DNA of 8,208 nucleotides from Acidovorax sp. (GTDB lineage Bacteria; Pseudomonadota; Gammaproteobacteria; Burkholderiales; Burkholderiaceae_C). The stretch lies in contig WOZN01000306.1 in NCBI GenBank assembly GCA_011620245.1, positions 2,738 to 10,945 on the forward strand, given 5' to 3'. The notes beneath the pieces are model-generated. The model ran no database searches and was not told the DNA's origin. It saw only the letters and a list, made by a program, of their open reading frames with translations. The translations under genes and the position numbers were made by a program. Each line of letters opens with the position of its first letter. The first letter of the stretch is position 1. Shown in pieces: positions 1 to 7,296 of the stretch.

Positions 1-4
1 GCCG

Positions 5-40
5 GAGCCCGGTGGGCCCCAGCGCCATGGGGCCGGGCTC
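5..40 (-). terminator. GC-rich hairpin overlapping the panC stop (possible terminator)
   Basis: GAGCCC (5-10) can pair with GGGCTC (35-40), and GGCCCC (15-20) with GGGGCC (29-34), leaving a 4-base bulge (11-14) and an 8-base loop. On the minus strand the stem begins at the panC stop codon, so it would form at the 3' end of the panBC message. No U-tract is visible beyond the stem before the window ends (only four bases remain), so an intrinsic terminator is unproven. It may only be an RNA-stabilising hairpin or chance pairing in GC-rich DNA. Confidence 0.35.
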
Positions 41-893
41 AAAACTCCCGGTTGTCGATCAGCCGCGTGGCCCCCAGCCGGGCGGCGCCCAGGGCCACCA
101 GCGTTCCGGGGGCATCGGCTGGCGTGGCTGGCTGCAAATCCTGGCGCCGGCGCACCGTGAGGTAGTCGGGCAGCCAGCCGCGCGCGCGCAGCATGTCGAG
201 TGCCTGCTGCTCCAGGTTGGCTGCCTGCAGCGTTCCAGCGGCCTGCGCCGCGGCCCAGCGCTCGGACAGTTGCTGCAGCGCCTGCGACAGCGCCACGGCC
301 TCCTGGCGCTCCTGCGGGCTCAGGTAGGCGTTGCGCGAGCTCAGGGCCAGGCCGTCGGGGGCGCGGCTGGTGTCGCCGGCCACCACGTCGATGGGCAGCG
401 CAAACTGCCGCACCATCTGGCGGATCACCATGAGCTGCTGGTAGTCCTTGCGGCCAAACACCGCCGTGCCGCCGGCGTTGGCGCCAAACACGCAGCTGAA
501 CAGCTTCATCACCACCGTGGCCACCCCGATGAAGAAGCCGGGGCGGAACTGGCCTTCGAGCAGGTCGGCCAGTTGCGGGTCGGGGTGCACCGTGAAGGTC
601 TGCGGCTCGGGGTAGAGGTCGGTCTCGCGCGGGGCAAACAGCACATCGCAGCCGGTGGCCTGCAGCTTGGCGCAGTCGGCATCCCAGGTGCGCGGGTAGC
701 TGTCGAAGTCTTCGTGGGGCAGAAACTGCAGGCGGTTCACAAAGATGCTGACCACAGTGGTGTCGCCCAGTGGCCGGGCCTGGCGCACCAGCGACAGGTG
801 CCCCTCGTGCAGGTTGCCCATGGTGGGCACGAAGGCAGGGCGGCGGCCGGCCAGGGCCGCGCGCAGTTCTGGAATGGAGCGGGCAATGAGCAT
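39..893 (-). CDS. panC: Pantothenate synthetase (pantoate--beta-alanine ligase) PanC
   Basis: This is the cytosolic enzyme that joins pantoate and beta-alanine with ATP to give pantothenate, the last step of vitamin B5 synthesis. The 284-residue product has the usual family length. Seen in order: [10 protein letters not shown] near the N-terminus, with the HxGH nucleotide-binding signature at residues 29-32; [10 protein letters not shown] at about 48-57; GRKDYQQ near the middle; and the [12 protein letters not shown] block carrying the KMSKS-like loop. The ATG at 891-893 was chosen because family homology begins at its MLIARSI; the open frame continues upstream only through the panB region in another frame. 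There is no strong Shine-Dalgarno sequence. It lies 25 bases after the panB stop, so the two are probably one transcript. R54 replaces the proline of E. coli PanC (VNPxQF); I believe this is common in Burkholderiales. Identification is firm. Confidence 0.96.
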   Translation of the reverse strand: MLIARSIPELRAALAGRRPAFVPTMGNLHEGHLSLVRQARPLGDTTVVSIFVNRLQFLPHEDFDSYPRTWDADCAKLQATGCDVLFAPRETDLYPEPQTFTVHPDPQLADLLEGQFRPGFFIGVATVVMKLFSCVFGANAGGTAVFGRKDYQQLMVIRQMVRQFALPIDVVAGDTSRAPDGLALSSRNAYLSPQERQEAVALSQALQQLSERWAAAQAAGTLQAANLEQQALDMLRARGWLPDYLTVRRRQDLQPATPADAPGTLVALGAARLGATRLIDNREF

Positions 894-918
894 GGTTCTT
901 GGTGGAAAAGGCCTGGCC

Positions 919-1821
919 TTACCAGGCGTGCAATGCGTTGTCGGGAAAGCGGCCCTGCTTGACGGCCTGCACATAGGCTTCCATGGCGCCGCGCACACTG
1001 CCGGCGTCCTGCATGAAGTTGTGCACAAACTTGGCCATCTTGCCCAGGTTCATGCCCAGCATGTCGTGCAACACCAGCACCTGGCCGGCCGTGCCGCTGC
1101 CCGCGCCAATGCCGATGGTGTGGCAGTGCGGCAGATCGGCGGTGATTTCGGCGGACAGTGTGGCGGGCACCATCTCCAGCACCAGCATGGCGGCGCCAGC
1201 GGCCTGCAGCTCCAGGGCCTGCCTGCGCAGCGTGCGGGCTGCGTCTTCCGTCTTGCCCTGCACGCGGTAGCCGCCCAGGGCGTGCACGGTTTGTGGCGTC
1301 AGGCCCAGGTGGGCGCACACGGGCACGCCGCGCTGCACCAGGAATTCCACCGTGGGTGCCGTCCAGCCGCCGCCTTCGAGCTTGACCATGTGCGCGCCCG
1401 CCTGCATCAGCGTGCAGGCGCTGCGCAGGGCCTGTTCACGGGACTCGTGGTAGCTGCCGTAGGGCAGATCGGCCACCAGCCAGGCCGTGCCCTGCACGCG
1501 GTGCAGGCCGCGCGCCACGCTGGCCGTGTGGTAGGCCATGGTGTCGAGCGACACGCCCACGGTGCTGGGCAGGCCCTGGCAGACCATGCCCAGCGAGTCG
1601 CCCACCAGGATGCATTCCACGCCCGCCGCATCGGCCACGGCGGCAAAAGTGGCGTCGTAGGCCGTGAGCATGGTGATTTTTTCGCCGGCTTCACGCATTT
1701 GCGCCAGGCGCGGCAGGCTGACGGGCCGGCGCTGGGGCAGGGGCGACGCGGGTGGCAGCGTGCCATACGGGGTGGCTTGGGTGGCTTGGGGATTGGCCTG
1801 GAGCCGGGCAGGATCAGTCAT
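919..1821 (-). CDS. panB: 3-methyl-2-oxobutanoate hydroxymethyltransferase PanB
   Basis: PanB transfers a hydroxymethyl group from 5,10-methylenetetrahydrofolate to alpha-ketoisovalerate, giving ketopantoate, the first committed step of pantothenate synthesis. The 300-residue product shows the family blocks in order: MLTAYD (51-56), VGDSLGMV (73-80), ADLPYGSYH (117-125), VKLEGG (146-151), HLGLTPQ (171-177), EMVP (216-219), IGIGAG (236-241) and [11 protein letters not shown] (246-256). By alignment to E. coli PanB the metal ligands are D75, D118 and E149, the ketopantoate-binding lysine is K147 and the catalytic glutamate E216; all are present. The first ~33 residues are a Pro/Ala/Gln-rich extension beyond the usual ~265-residue core; no later Met precedes the conserved region except M42, so the ATG at 1819-1821 is kept. 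It is upstream of panC and divergent from nadC. PanD and the ketopantoate reductase are not in the window. Confidence 0.96.
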   Translation of the reverse strand: MTDPARLQANPQATQATPYGTLPPASPLPQRRPVSLPRLAQMREAGEKITMLTAYDATFAAVADAAGVECILVGDSLGMVCQGLPSTVGVSLDTMAYHTASVARGLHRVQGTAWLVADLPYGSYHESREQALRSACTLMQAGAHMVKLEGGGWTAPTVEFLVQRGVPVCAHLGLTPQTVHALGGYRVQGKTEDAARTLRRQALELQAAGAAMLVLEMVPATLSAEITADLPHCHTIGIGAGSGTAGQVLVLHDMLGMNLGKMAKFVHNFMQDAGSVRGAMEAYVQAVKQGRFPDNALHAW

Positions 1822-1838
1822 GAAGGTCCCATGGGCAG

Positions 1839-1867
1839 AAAATTGCCGCGAGTCTATGCCATGTCAA
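1839..1867 (-). promoter_or_regulatory. Candidate sigma70 promoter for panB-panC
   Basis: On the minus strand a perfect -35 hexamer TTGACA (plus positions 1862-1867) is followed after exactly 17 bases by AATTTT (1839-1844), a weak -10 matching consensus at 3 of 6 positions. Transcription would start around 1832, about ten bases before the panB ATG, giving a very short leader. The -35 box lies next to the two candidate nadC starts, so the divergent operons share this 53-base region. The support is the perfect -35 and spacing; the weak -10 lowers confidence. Confidence 0.4.
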
Positions 1868-1874
1868 TGCCGTT

Positions 1875-2752
<878 letters not shown>

Positions 2753-2756
<4 letters not shown>

Positions 2757-3874
2757 CCACCACAACCACCACCCTCAAGGAAGTCGATTACGAGCAGCCC
2801 ACCGACGGCGCGGTGTGCGCTACCCGCCACGCCTGGGCCCGCGTGCCGGCCGAGCTGTCTGCGCACGAGCGCGCGCAGTTCAAGGACAAGATCCGCCGCC
2901 TGCTGAAAGAGAAGAACGCGGTGATGGTGTCGCATTACTACGTGCACCCCGACCTGCAGGACCTGGCCGAGGAAACCGGCGGCATCGTCAGCGACTCGCT
3001 GGAGATGGCGCGCTTTGGCCGCGACCATGCCGCGCAGACGCTCGTCGTCTCCGGCGTGCGCTTCATGGGCGAGACGGCCAAGATACTCTCGCCCGGGAAA
3101 ACCGTGCTCATGCCCGACCTGGACGCCACCTGCTCGCTCGACCTGGGCTGCCCCATCGAGGAATTCAGCGCTTTTTGCGACGCGCACCCCGACCGCACCG
3201 TGGTGGTGTACGCCAACACCAGCGCCGCCGTCAAAGCCCGCGCCGACTGGCTGGTCACGTCGAGCTGCGCGCTCGACATCGTGCGCGCCCTCAAAGACCA
3301 GGGCCAGAAGATTCTGTGGGCGCCCGACCGGCATCTGGGCGACTACATCCGCCGCGAAACCGGCGCCGACATGGTGATGTGGAACGGCGCCTGCATCGTG
3401 CACGACGAGTTCAAGGCGCTGGAGCTGGAACTGCTCAAAAAGGAACACCCGCAGGCCAAGGTGCTGGTGCACCCCGAAAGCCCGGCCGACGTGATCGCCC
3501 TGGCCGACGTCGTGGGCTCCACCTCGGGCATCCTGAACGCTGCGTGCACCATGGACGCCCGCGAGTTCATCATCGCCACCGACAACGGCATGATGCACAA
3601 GCTGCGCACCCTGAACCCCGGCAAGGTGTTCTACGAGGCCCCCACCGCCGGCAACAGCGCCACCTGCAAAAGCTGCGCCCACTGCCCCTGGATGGCCATG
3701 AACAGCCTGGCCGACGTGGCCCGTGTGCTGGAAACCGGCGCCAATGCCATCCAGGTGGACCCGGCCATCATCCCCCGCGCGCGCCAGCCCATCGACCGCA
3801 TGCTGGCCTTCACCGCCGCGCTGAAAAGCGGCCAGCCGGTGGCCGGCCTGGTGCCGAACATCGGTGCGGCCTGA
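2753..3874 (+). CDS. nadA: Quinolinate synthase A (4Fe-4S) NadA
   Basis: NadA condenses iminoaspartate (normally made by NadB) with dihydroxyacetone phosphate to quinolinate, using an oxygen-sensitive [4Fe-4S] cluster. The 373-residue product shows [11 protein letters not shown] (59-69), DSLEMARF (81-88), TCSLDLGCP (126-134), [10 protein letters not shown] (153-162), APDRHLG (190-196), [10 protein letters not shown] (211-220), VHPESP (239-244), STSGIL (256-261), [10 protein letters not shown] (282-291) and [13 protein letters not shown] (305-317). C127, C214 and C311 align, at a constant offset of +14, with E. coli cluster ligands Cys113, Cys200 and Cys297. AGGAG at 2743-2747 lies five bases before the ATG, a good ribosome site inside the end of nadC. 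Only 20 bases separate its stop from that of the convergent queD gene. nadB is absent from the window and must be elsewhere, or aspartate dehydrogenase is used. Confidence 0.97.
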
Positions 3875-3901
3875 GCCGGACAGGCGGGGAGCGTTCAGGC
3901 C
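3868..3901. other. Inverted repeat spanning the convergent nadA and queD stop codons
   Basis: GGCCTGA (3868-3874) and TCAGGCC (3895-3901) are perfect 7-base inverted repeats separated by 20 bases. Each arm contains the TGA stop of one of the two convergent genes, so the element is symmetrical with respect to both messages. It may act as a bidirectional 3'-end hairpin. There is no T-tract on either side and the loop is long, so termination activity is speculative; part of the symmetry is forced because both genes end in TGA. Confidence 0.35.
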
Positions 3902-4269
3902 CGGGGCACCAGTTCGAGCGTGCAGCCGTCACCCAGCGCTTCGCGCCACACCCGCACCCGGCTCGGCGGCGGTTGCAGGCCCGACAGTTGCTGGGCGATG
4001 AAGGCGCACAGGTTCTCCAGCGTCGGTATGCCCAGCCCCGGTACTTCATCGAGCAGGTGGTGGTCGAGCAGCTCGCGCACCACGGCGAGGTGCTGGCGCA
4101 GGAAACCCAGGTCGATCACCATGCCGTTGGCGGGATTGCGCGGGCCCTGCACCCACACCTCGGCGTGGTAGGTGTGGCCGTGCATGCGGCGGCTGCCTTC
4201 GGCCTCGATCTCGCGTTGCAGGGTGTGGGCGGCATCAAAGAAAAAACGCTGGCTGACGGTGAATTGCAT
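3895..4269 (-). CDS. queD: QueD-like 6-carboxytetrahydropterin synthase (PTPS family), catalytic Cys replaced by Ser
   Basis: Members of this family convert dihydroneopterin triphosphate to 6-carboxytetrahydropterin for queuosine (QueD) or to related pterins (PTPS). The 124-residue product has the zinc-binding histidines H15 (FDAAH), H30 and H32 (MHGHTY), the D69-H70 pair in LLDHHLLDEVPGL, IPTLENL at 81-87, and E110. E. coli QueD has Cys27 in a CxxxHGH motif; the aligned residue here is S26 (codon AGC, 4192-4194). The alternative PTPS-III glutamate (ExxHGH) is not present either, since that position is R27. The start ATG (4267-4269) fits the family N-terminus but lacks a Shine-Dalgarno sequence; 44 bases separate it from queE. 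The pairing with queE supports a queuosine role, but activity by the standard mechanism is uncertain. Family membership is firm; the exact reaction is inferred. Confidence 0.88.
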   Translation of the reverse strand: MQFTVSQRFFFDAAHTLQREIEAEGSRRMHGHTYHAEVWVQGPRNPANGMVIDLGFLRQHLAVVRELLDHHLLDEVPGLGIPTLENLCAFIAQQLSGLQPPPSRVRVWREALGDGCTLELVPRA

Positions 4270-4283
4270 GGTGCGCGAAAAAT

Positions 4284-4320
4284 GGGGTTTATCGGTGGGG
4301 TTATCGGTGGGGTTTATCGA
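4284..4320. repeat. Three-copy 12-13 bp tandem repeat between queE and queD
   Basis: GGGGTTTATCGGT (4284-4296), GGGGTTATCGGT (4297-4308) and GGGGTTTATCGA (4309-4320) follow each other without gaps; the middle copy lacks one T. Read on the minus strand each copy contains CGATAA or its equivalent, and the copy nearest queE includes that gene's own TAA stop (4314-4316). The array therefore looks like a duplication of the queE stop region by replication slippage, filling most of the short queE-queD gap. Confidence 0.8.
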
Positions 4321-4952
4321 ATGCCGGTGAGCTTGTGGGTCTGCAGGCTCAGGCGCCACGCGGGGCGCTGCATGCACAGATCGATGCACAGGGCGATGTG
4401 GCGGGCCTGGTCGGGCCCGTCCATGGGCTGCAGAAAGCGGTGGCTGAACTGGCCGGTGGCCTCCAGCACATCCAGGTCCAGCCCCGGCTGCGGCCACACC
4501 ACTTTCAATTCCTGTCCCTGGCGCTGCACCCAGTCGGCGCCGGCCTTGGGGCTCACGCACAGCCAGTCGATGCCTTGTGGGGCCGCCACCGTGCCATTGG
4601 TCTCGACGGCGATGCGAAAGCCCAGTGCATGCAGGGCCTCGATCAGCGCGGCATCCACTTGCAGCAGCGGCTCGCCGCCCGTCAGCACCACCAGCCGGTG
4701 GTGTGCGTCGCCCGCAGGCCACAGGGCGGCAATCTGGCGCGCCAGGGCCTGGGCTTCGGCAAACTTGCCGCCCAGGGTGCCGTCGGCGCCCACAAAGTCG
4801 GTATCGCAAAAGCGGCAGATGGCGTTGGCGCGGTCCTGTTCGCGGCCGCTCCAGAGGTTGCAGCCCGCAAAACGGCAGAACACCGCCGGGCTGCCCGCCT
4901 GGCCGCCTTCGCCTTGCAGGGTGTAAAAAATTTCCTTGACGGAGTAGGTCAT
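4314..4952 (-). CDS. queE: 7-carboxy-7-deazaguanine synthase QueE (radical SAM)
   Basis: QueE is a radical SAM enzyme that rearranges 6-carboxytetrahydropterin to 7-carboxy-7-deazaguanine, the core of the modified tRNA base queuosine. The 212-residue product starts with the typical EIFYTLQGEGG (7-17). The cluster cysteines form C31-x14-C46-x2-C49, the expanded form of CX3CX2C known from Burkholderia multivorans QueE. Further blocks are TGGEP (91-95), ETNGT (117-121), VSPKAG (133-138), QPMDG (175-179) and a LSLQTHKLTGIR end. C26 is an extra cysteine just before the cluster motif. The start ATG (4950-4952) matches the family N-terminus; the upstream leader is pyrimidine-rich on this strand with no clear ribosome site. 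It precedes queD in the same direction; queC and folE are not in the window. Confidence 0.95.
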   Translation of the reverse strand: MTYSVKEIFYTLQGEGGQAGSPAVFCRFAGCNLWSGREQDRANAICRFCDTDFVGADGTLGGKFAEAQALARQIAALWPAGDAHHRLVVLTGGEPLLQVDAALIEALHALGFRIAVETNGTVAAPQGIDWLCVSPKAGADWVQRQGQELKVVWPQPGLDLDVLEATGQFSHRFLQPMDGPDQARHIALCIDLCMQRPAWRLSLQTHKLTGIR

Positions 4953-4987
4953 TGCGCAAAGGGGTGGTGGGGGGAAGGGGGTGGAGG

Positions 4988-5018
4988 ATTATCTTCGCTT
5001 GTGGCAGAGGCCGGTCAG
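4988..5018 (-). promoter_or_regulatory. Weak candidate promoter for queE-queD
   Basis: On the minus strand GATAAT (plus 4988-4993) matches the -10 consensus at 5 of 6 positions, and CTGACC (5013-5018) is a partial -35 match (4 of 6) at a long 19-base spacing. It would start transcription roughly 30 bases before the queE ATG, within a C-rich leader. The only good evidence is the -10 box, so this is tentative. Confidence 0.3.
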
Positions 5019-5040
5019 GCGCCGGTATTCTGGCCGCATG

Positions 5041-5064
5041 CAATGCCTTGCAGCCGGGGCATTG
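5041..5064. other. Inverted repeat in the queE-pabBC divergent intergenic region
   Basis: CAATGCC (5041-5047) and GGCATTG (5058-5064) form a perfect 7-base inverted repeat with a 10-base centre. It lies about midway between the divergent queE and pabBC starts, so it could be a protein-binding site or a hairpin. No T-tract follows on either strand, which argues against a terminator. Function unknown. Confidence 0.4.
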
Positions 5065-5095
5065 GGCCGCGATGCCGTGCGTATGTCATTACCCC

Positions 5096-5148
5096 GTTTT
5101 TGATAGCTGTTCGCGCATATTCTGCAAGCCATGGAGGCTCATTTGGTT
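5096..5148 (+). repeat. Probable Comamonadaceae short intergenic repeat upstream of / overlapping the pabBC start
   Basis: The stretch containing TTTTTGATAGCTGTTCGCGC and then ATATTCTGCAAGCCATGGAGG resembles, from memory, a dispersed intergenic repeat of Comamonadaceae with the layout TTTGATAGCTGCTTGCGC, a short loop, GCAAGCGCTAGAGGC. Only one copy is in the window, so the family assignment cannot be tested here. It runs into the annotated pabBC start and supplies the GGAGG at 5133-5137. Confidence 0.4.
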
Positions 5149-6936
5149 CCAGCCGCACTGATCGATTTTGCCGACCCGCACGACCCCGGTGCGCCGCGCC
5201 TGCGCCATGCCTTTGGCGTGCCGCGCGCCGTGCTGGTGGCGCGCAAGCCGGCCCAGGTGCGCGCGGTGCTTGACGCCGTGCAGGCCGCCGCCGCGGGCGG
5301 TGCCTGGTGCATTGGTGCGCTGCGCTACGAGGCCGCGCCGGCCTTCGACGCCGCCTTGCAGACCCACCCCGCCGATGGCCCGCTGGCCTGGTTTGCCATT
5401 CATGACGCGGCGCTGCCCTGGCCCGGTGCCGAGCCGCCGCCCCAGGATGCGCCCACATTGCACTGGCACACCCTGCCCGGGCGCGCGCAGTTTGATGCGG
5501 CCCTGGCCACCATCCACCAGGCCATCGCCCGTGGCGAGTATTACCAGGTCAACTACACGGCACAGACGGTGGCCAGCGTGCAGGGCGGCGGGGCGCAATC
5601 GGCCCGCGCCCTGTTTGCGGCCCTGCAGCGCGCGCAGCCGGGCGGTTACGCGGCCTGCCTCGACATGGGCGACGAGCAGGTGCTCAGCGTCTCGCCCGAG
5701 CTGTTTTTCGACTGGCACAGCGGGCCGGGCGGCGGCGCGGCCGGCCATATCCTCACGCGGCCCATGAAGGGCACGGCGCCGCGCGGTGCCACGTCCGGGC
5801 AGGATGCCGCCCATGCCGCCGCATTGCGCGCCTCGCCCAAAGAGCGCGCCGAGAACGTGATGATCGTGGACCTGCTGCGCAACGATCTTTCGCGCATTGC
5901 CGAACCCTTCAGCGTGCAGGTGCCCCGGCTCTTTCACACCGAAGCGCTGCCGGCCGTGTGGCAGATGACATCCGACGTGCGGGCGCGCACCCGCGCCGCA
6001 ACGCGGCTCGCCGACGTGTTTGCAGCGCTGTTCCCCTGCGGCTCGGTCACGGGCGCGCCCAAGGTGCGCGCCATGCAGGCGATCCATGGACTGGAGCCGG
6101 GCCCGCGCGGCATCTACTGCGGCGCCATCGGTGTGGTGCGGCCCGACGGCCAGGGCGGCATCCGCGCCACCTTCAACGTGCCGATCCGCACGGTGGTGCT
6201 GCGCGACGGCCAGGCGCATTGCGGCATCGGCAGCGGCATCACCTCGGGCGCCGCAGCCGGTGCGGAATGGAACGAATGGCGCCACAAGCGCGCTTTTCTG
6301 GAGCGCGCCAGCCAGCCCTTCGACCTGCTCGAAACCCTGGCGCTGCAAGAAGGCCAGTTCCGCCACCTGGCCGGGCACCTGGCGCGCCTGCAAGGCACGG
6401 CTGCGCATTTCAACGTGGCGTTTGACGCTGTTGCCGTGCAGGCCAGCCTGCTGGCGCTGGCAGAGCGCCACCCCGCCGGTGCATGGCGCGTGCGCCTGCT
6501 GCTGGACGCCAGCGGCCAGCCCCGCGCCGAAGCCTTTGCCCTGCAGCCCACCCCCGAGCCCGTGCGCGTGCGCTTGCAATTGGCCGCCCGCCCGCTGGCC
6601 GAGGCCCATGGCGAATTCGTGCGCTACAAGACCACGCGCCGCGCGCATTACGCCGCGTTTGCGCCCACCACGCCCGGGGTGTTCGACACGGTGCTGTGGA
6701 ACGAGGCCGGCGAAATCACCGAAACCACCTTCGGCTGCATTGCCATGCTGCTGGACGGCCGCTGGGTCACGCCACCTTTGCCCTGCGGCCTGCTGCCCGG
6801 CGTGGGCCGCGCCATGGCGCTGCGCGAGGGTCGGCTGCTCGAGGCCGTGGTGCGCGTGCAAGACGTGCCGCGCGTGCAGGCCTGGGCCTTCATCAACAGC
6901 CTGCGGGGGTGGCTGGCGGCTGAATTGGTGCCATGA
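5131..6936 (+). CDS. pabB: Fused aminodeoxychorismate synthase component I / aminodeoxychorismate lyase (PabB-PabC)
   Basis: The 601-residue protein joins two steps of p-aminobenzoate (folate) synthesis. Residues ~1-390 are the chorismate-binding PabB domain: GEYYQVNYT (about 135-143), RPMKGT (210-215), ENVMIVDLLRNDL (241-253), PCGSVTGAPK (302-311), GIYCGAIG (~327-334) and GIGSGITSG (365-373). Residues ~397-601 are a class IV PLP aminotransferase domain (PabC-like lyase): FDLLETL, VRYKTTRRAHY with the likely PLP lysine K500, NEAGEITETT (524-533) and a LLPGVGR loop. PabB normally needs the glutaminase PabA, which is not in the window. Two starts are possible: ATG 5131, with no ribosome site, or TTG 5143, which has GGAGG (5133-5137) at a five-base spacing; family similarity begins near ALIDFADP, so both fit. 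The gene is divergent from queE, and its TGA is immediately followed by the accessory segment. Both active sites look intact. Confidence 0.93.
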   Translation: MEAHLVPAALIDFADPHDPGAPRLRHAFGVPRAVLVARKPAQVRAVLDAVQAAAAGGAWCIGALRYEAAPAFDAALQTHPADGPLAWFAIHDAALPWPGAEPPPQDAPTLHWHTLPGRAQFDAALATIHQAIARGEYYQVNYTAQTVASVQGGGAQSARALFAALQRAQPGGYAACLDMGDEQVLSVSPELFFDWHSGPGGGAAGHILTRPMKGTAPRGATSGQDAAHAAALRASPKERAENVMIVDLLRNDLSRIAEPFSVQVPRLFHTEALPAVWQMTSDVRARTRAATRLADVFAALFPCGSVTGAPKVRAMQAIHGLEPGPRGIYCGAIGVVRPDGQGGIRATFNVPIRTVVLRDGQAHCGIGSGITSGAAAGAEWNEWRHKRAFLERASQPFDLLETLALQEGQFRHLAGHLARLQGTAAHFNVAFDAVAVQASLLALAERHPAGAWRVRLLLDASGQPRAEAFALQPTPEPVRVRLQLAARPLAEAHGEFVRYKTTRRAHYAAFAPTTPGVFDTVLWNEAGEITETTFGCIAMLLDGRWVTPPLPCGLLPGVGRAMALREGRLLEAVVRVQDVPRVQAWAFINSLRGWLAAELVP

Positions 6937-6958
6937 TTCTAGAAACGCCAGTTGACCG
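6934..6958 (+). repeat. Left copy of imperfect 25-bp direct repeat bracketing the hsd/mazEF segment
   Basis: The 25 bases beginning at the pabBC TGA match 8042-8066 at 21 positions; the 3' part AAACGCCAGTTGACCG (6943-6958) differs from its partner by one base. In both copies the AAACG is preceded in frame by a stop codon (TAG here, TAA there). This copy also encodes the RQLTD of the hsdR remnant, so part of its sequence may be ordinary hsdR sequence rather than a dedicated site. Confidence 0.55.
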
Positions 6959-7213
6959 ATCTGGTCAGTCTGCTGCGCTTTGCGCTGGGGCTGGACGGCG
7001 CAGACGCTGAACTCAAACCCTTTGCCGACGAGGTGGACAAGCGCTTGCGGGCCTGGATTTTTCGGCACAACGCCCAGCGCGGCACCGCCTTTACGTCCGA
7101 GCAGACCGAATGGCTGCGCCTGATGAAAGACCACATTGCCAGCAGTTGCGCCATCTGCCGCGGCGATTTTGAATACGCTGATGAATGAGATGAACGAGGA
7201 GCTGGTGGCGTGA
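6943..7213 (+). pseudogene. hsdR: Remnant of type I restriction endonuclease subunit R (HsdR C-terminus), internally deleted and frameshifted
   Basis: The frame from 6943 to the TGA at 7186-7188 encodes a piece like the C-terminal domain of EcoEI-type HsdR: RQLTDLVSLLRFALG, then ELKPFADEVDKR, AFTSEQTEWLRLMKDHIASS and GDFEYA. In the family, DFEYAPF is followed by about 20-25 residues (GG..., LFGxxL) and a terminal ELNExLVA. Here that end appears in the +1 frame at 7181-7213 as MNEMNEELVA followed by TGA, so the middle has been deleted out of frame. The motor, nuclease and most of the protein (normally ~800-1000 residues) are missing. A TAG at 6940-6942 closes the frame just upstream. A separate small gene could be called with a TTG at 6952 (78 residues), but it lacks a ribosome site and the family match explains it better as debris. 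Confidence 0.82.
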
Positions 7214-7238
7214 TGCCGCGCAGGCTTGCGGTGGCGGG

Positions 7239-7268
7239 TGGCCATGCGACGGTCAAAATGTTTATACT
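7239..7268 (+). promoter_or_regulatory. Candidate mazEF promoter
   Basis: TATACT (7263-7268) is a good -10 box; TGGCCA (7239-7244) is a 4-of-6 -35 match at 18-base spacing. It lies in a locally AT-rich patch just upstream of mazE and is overlapped by the palindromic operator. The start point would be near 7275, about 22 bases before the mazE ATG. Confidence 0.55.
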
Positions 7269-7283
7269 GTGTTTAAACATTTG
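7254..7283 (+). promoter_or_regulatory. Palindromic operator over the mazEF promoter
   Basis: AAATGTTTA (7256-7264) and TAAACATTT (7274-7282) are perfect 9-base inverted repeats separated by 9 bases. Inside lies a second palindrome, TGTTTAAACA (7270-7279). The half-site TGTTTA therefore occurs directly at 7259 and 7270 (11 bases apart, one helical turn) and inverted at 7274-7279. The array covers the -10 box and the expected start point, as expected for autorepression by MazE or the MazEF complex. Binding is inferred. Confidence 0.65.
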
Positions 7284-7296
7284 ATGGAGAAAAATC

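Noticed and set aside
732..734. PanC R54 in VNRLQF instead of the E. coli proline
   Set aside because: I recall VNRLQF as common in Burkholderiales PanC, so it is probably a lineage trait rather than a defect.
4953..5130. preQ1 riboswitch upstream of queE
   Set aside because: The leader is pyrimidine-rich without the hairpin plus A-rich tail of a preQ1-I aptamer; nothing resembling preQ1-II or -III was seen.
6952..7188. Independent small gene with a TTG start (78 residues)
   Set aside because: Homology to the HsdR tail continues upstream of the TTG (RQ) and downstream in another frame, and there is no ribosome site; a pseudogene fragment is the simpler reading.
5089..7245. Long antisense open frame (718 codons) opposite pabBC and the hsdR remnant
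   Set aside because: It mirrors pabBC in a GC-rich genome where stop codons are rare; its translation is Gly/Ala/His/Arg-rich with no domain, whereas pabBC carries clear motifs.
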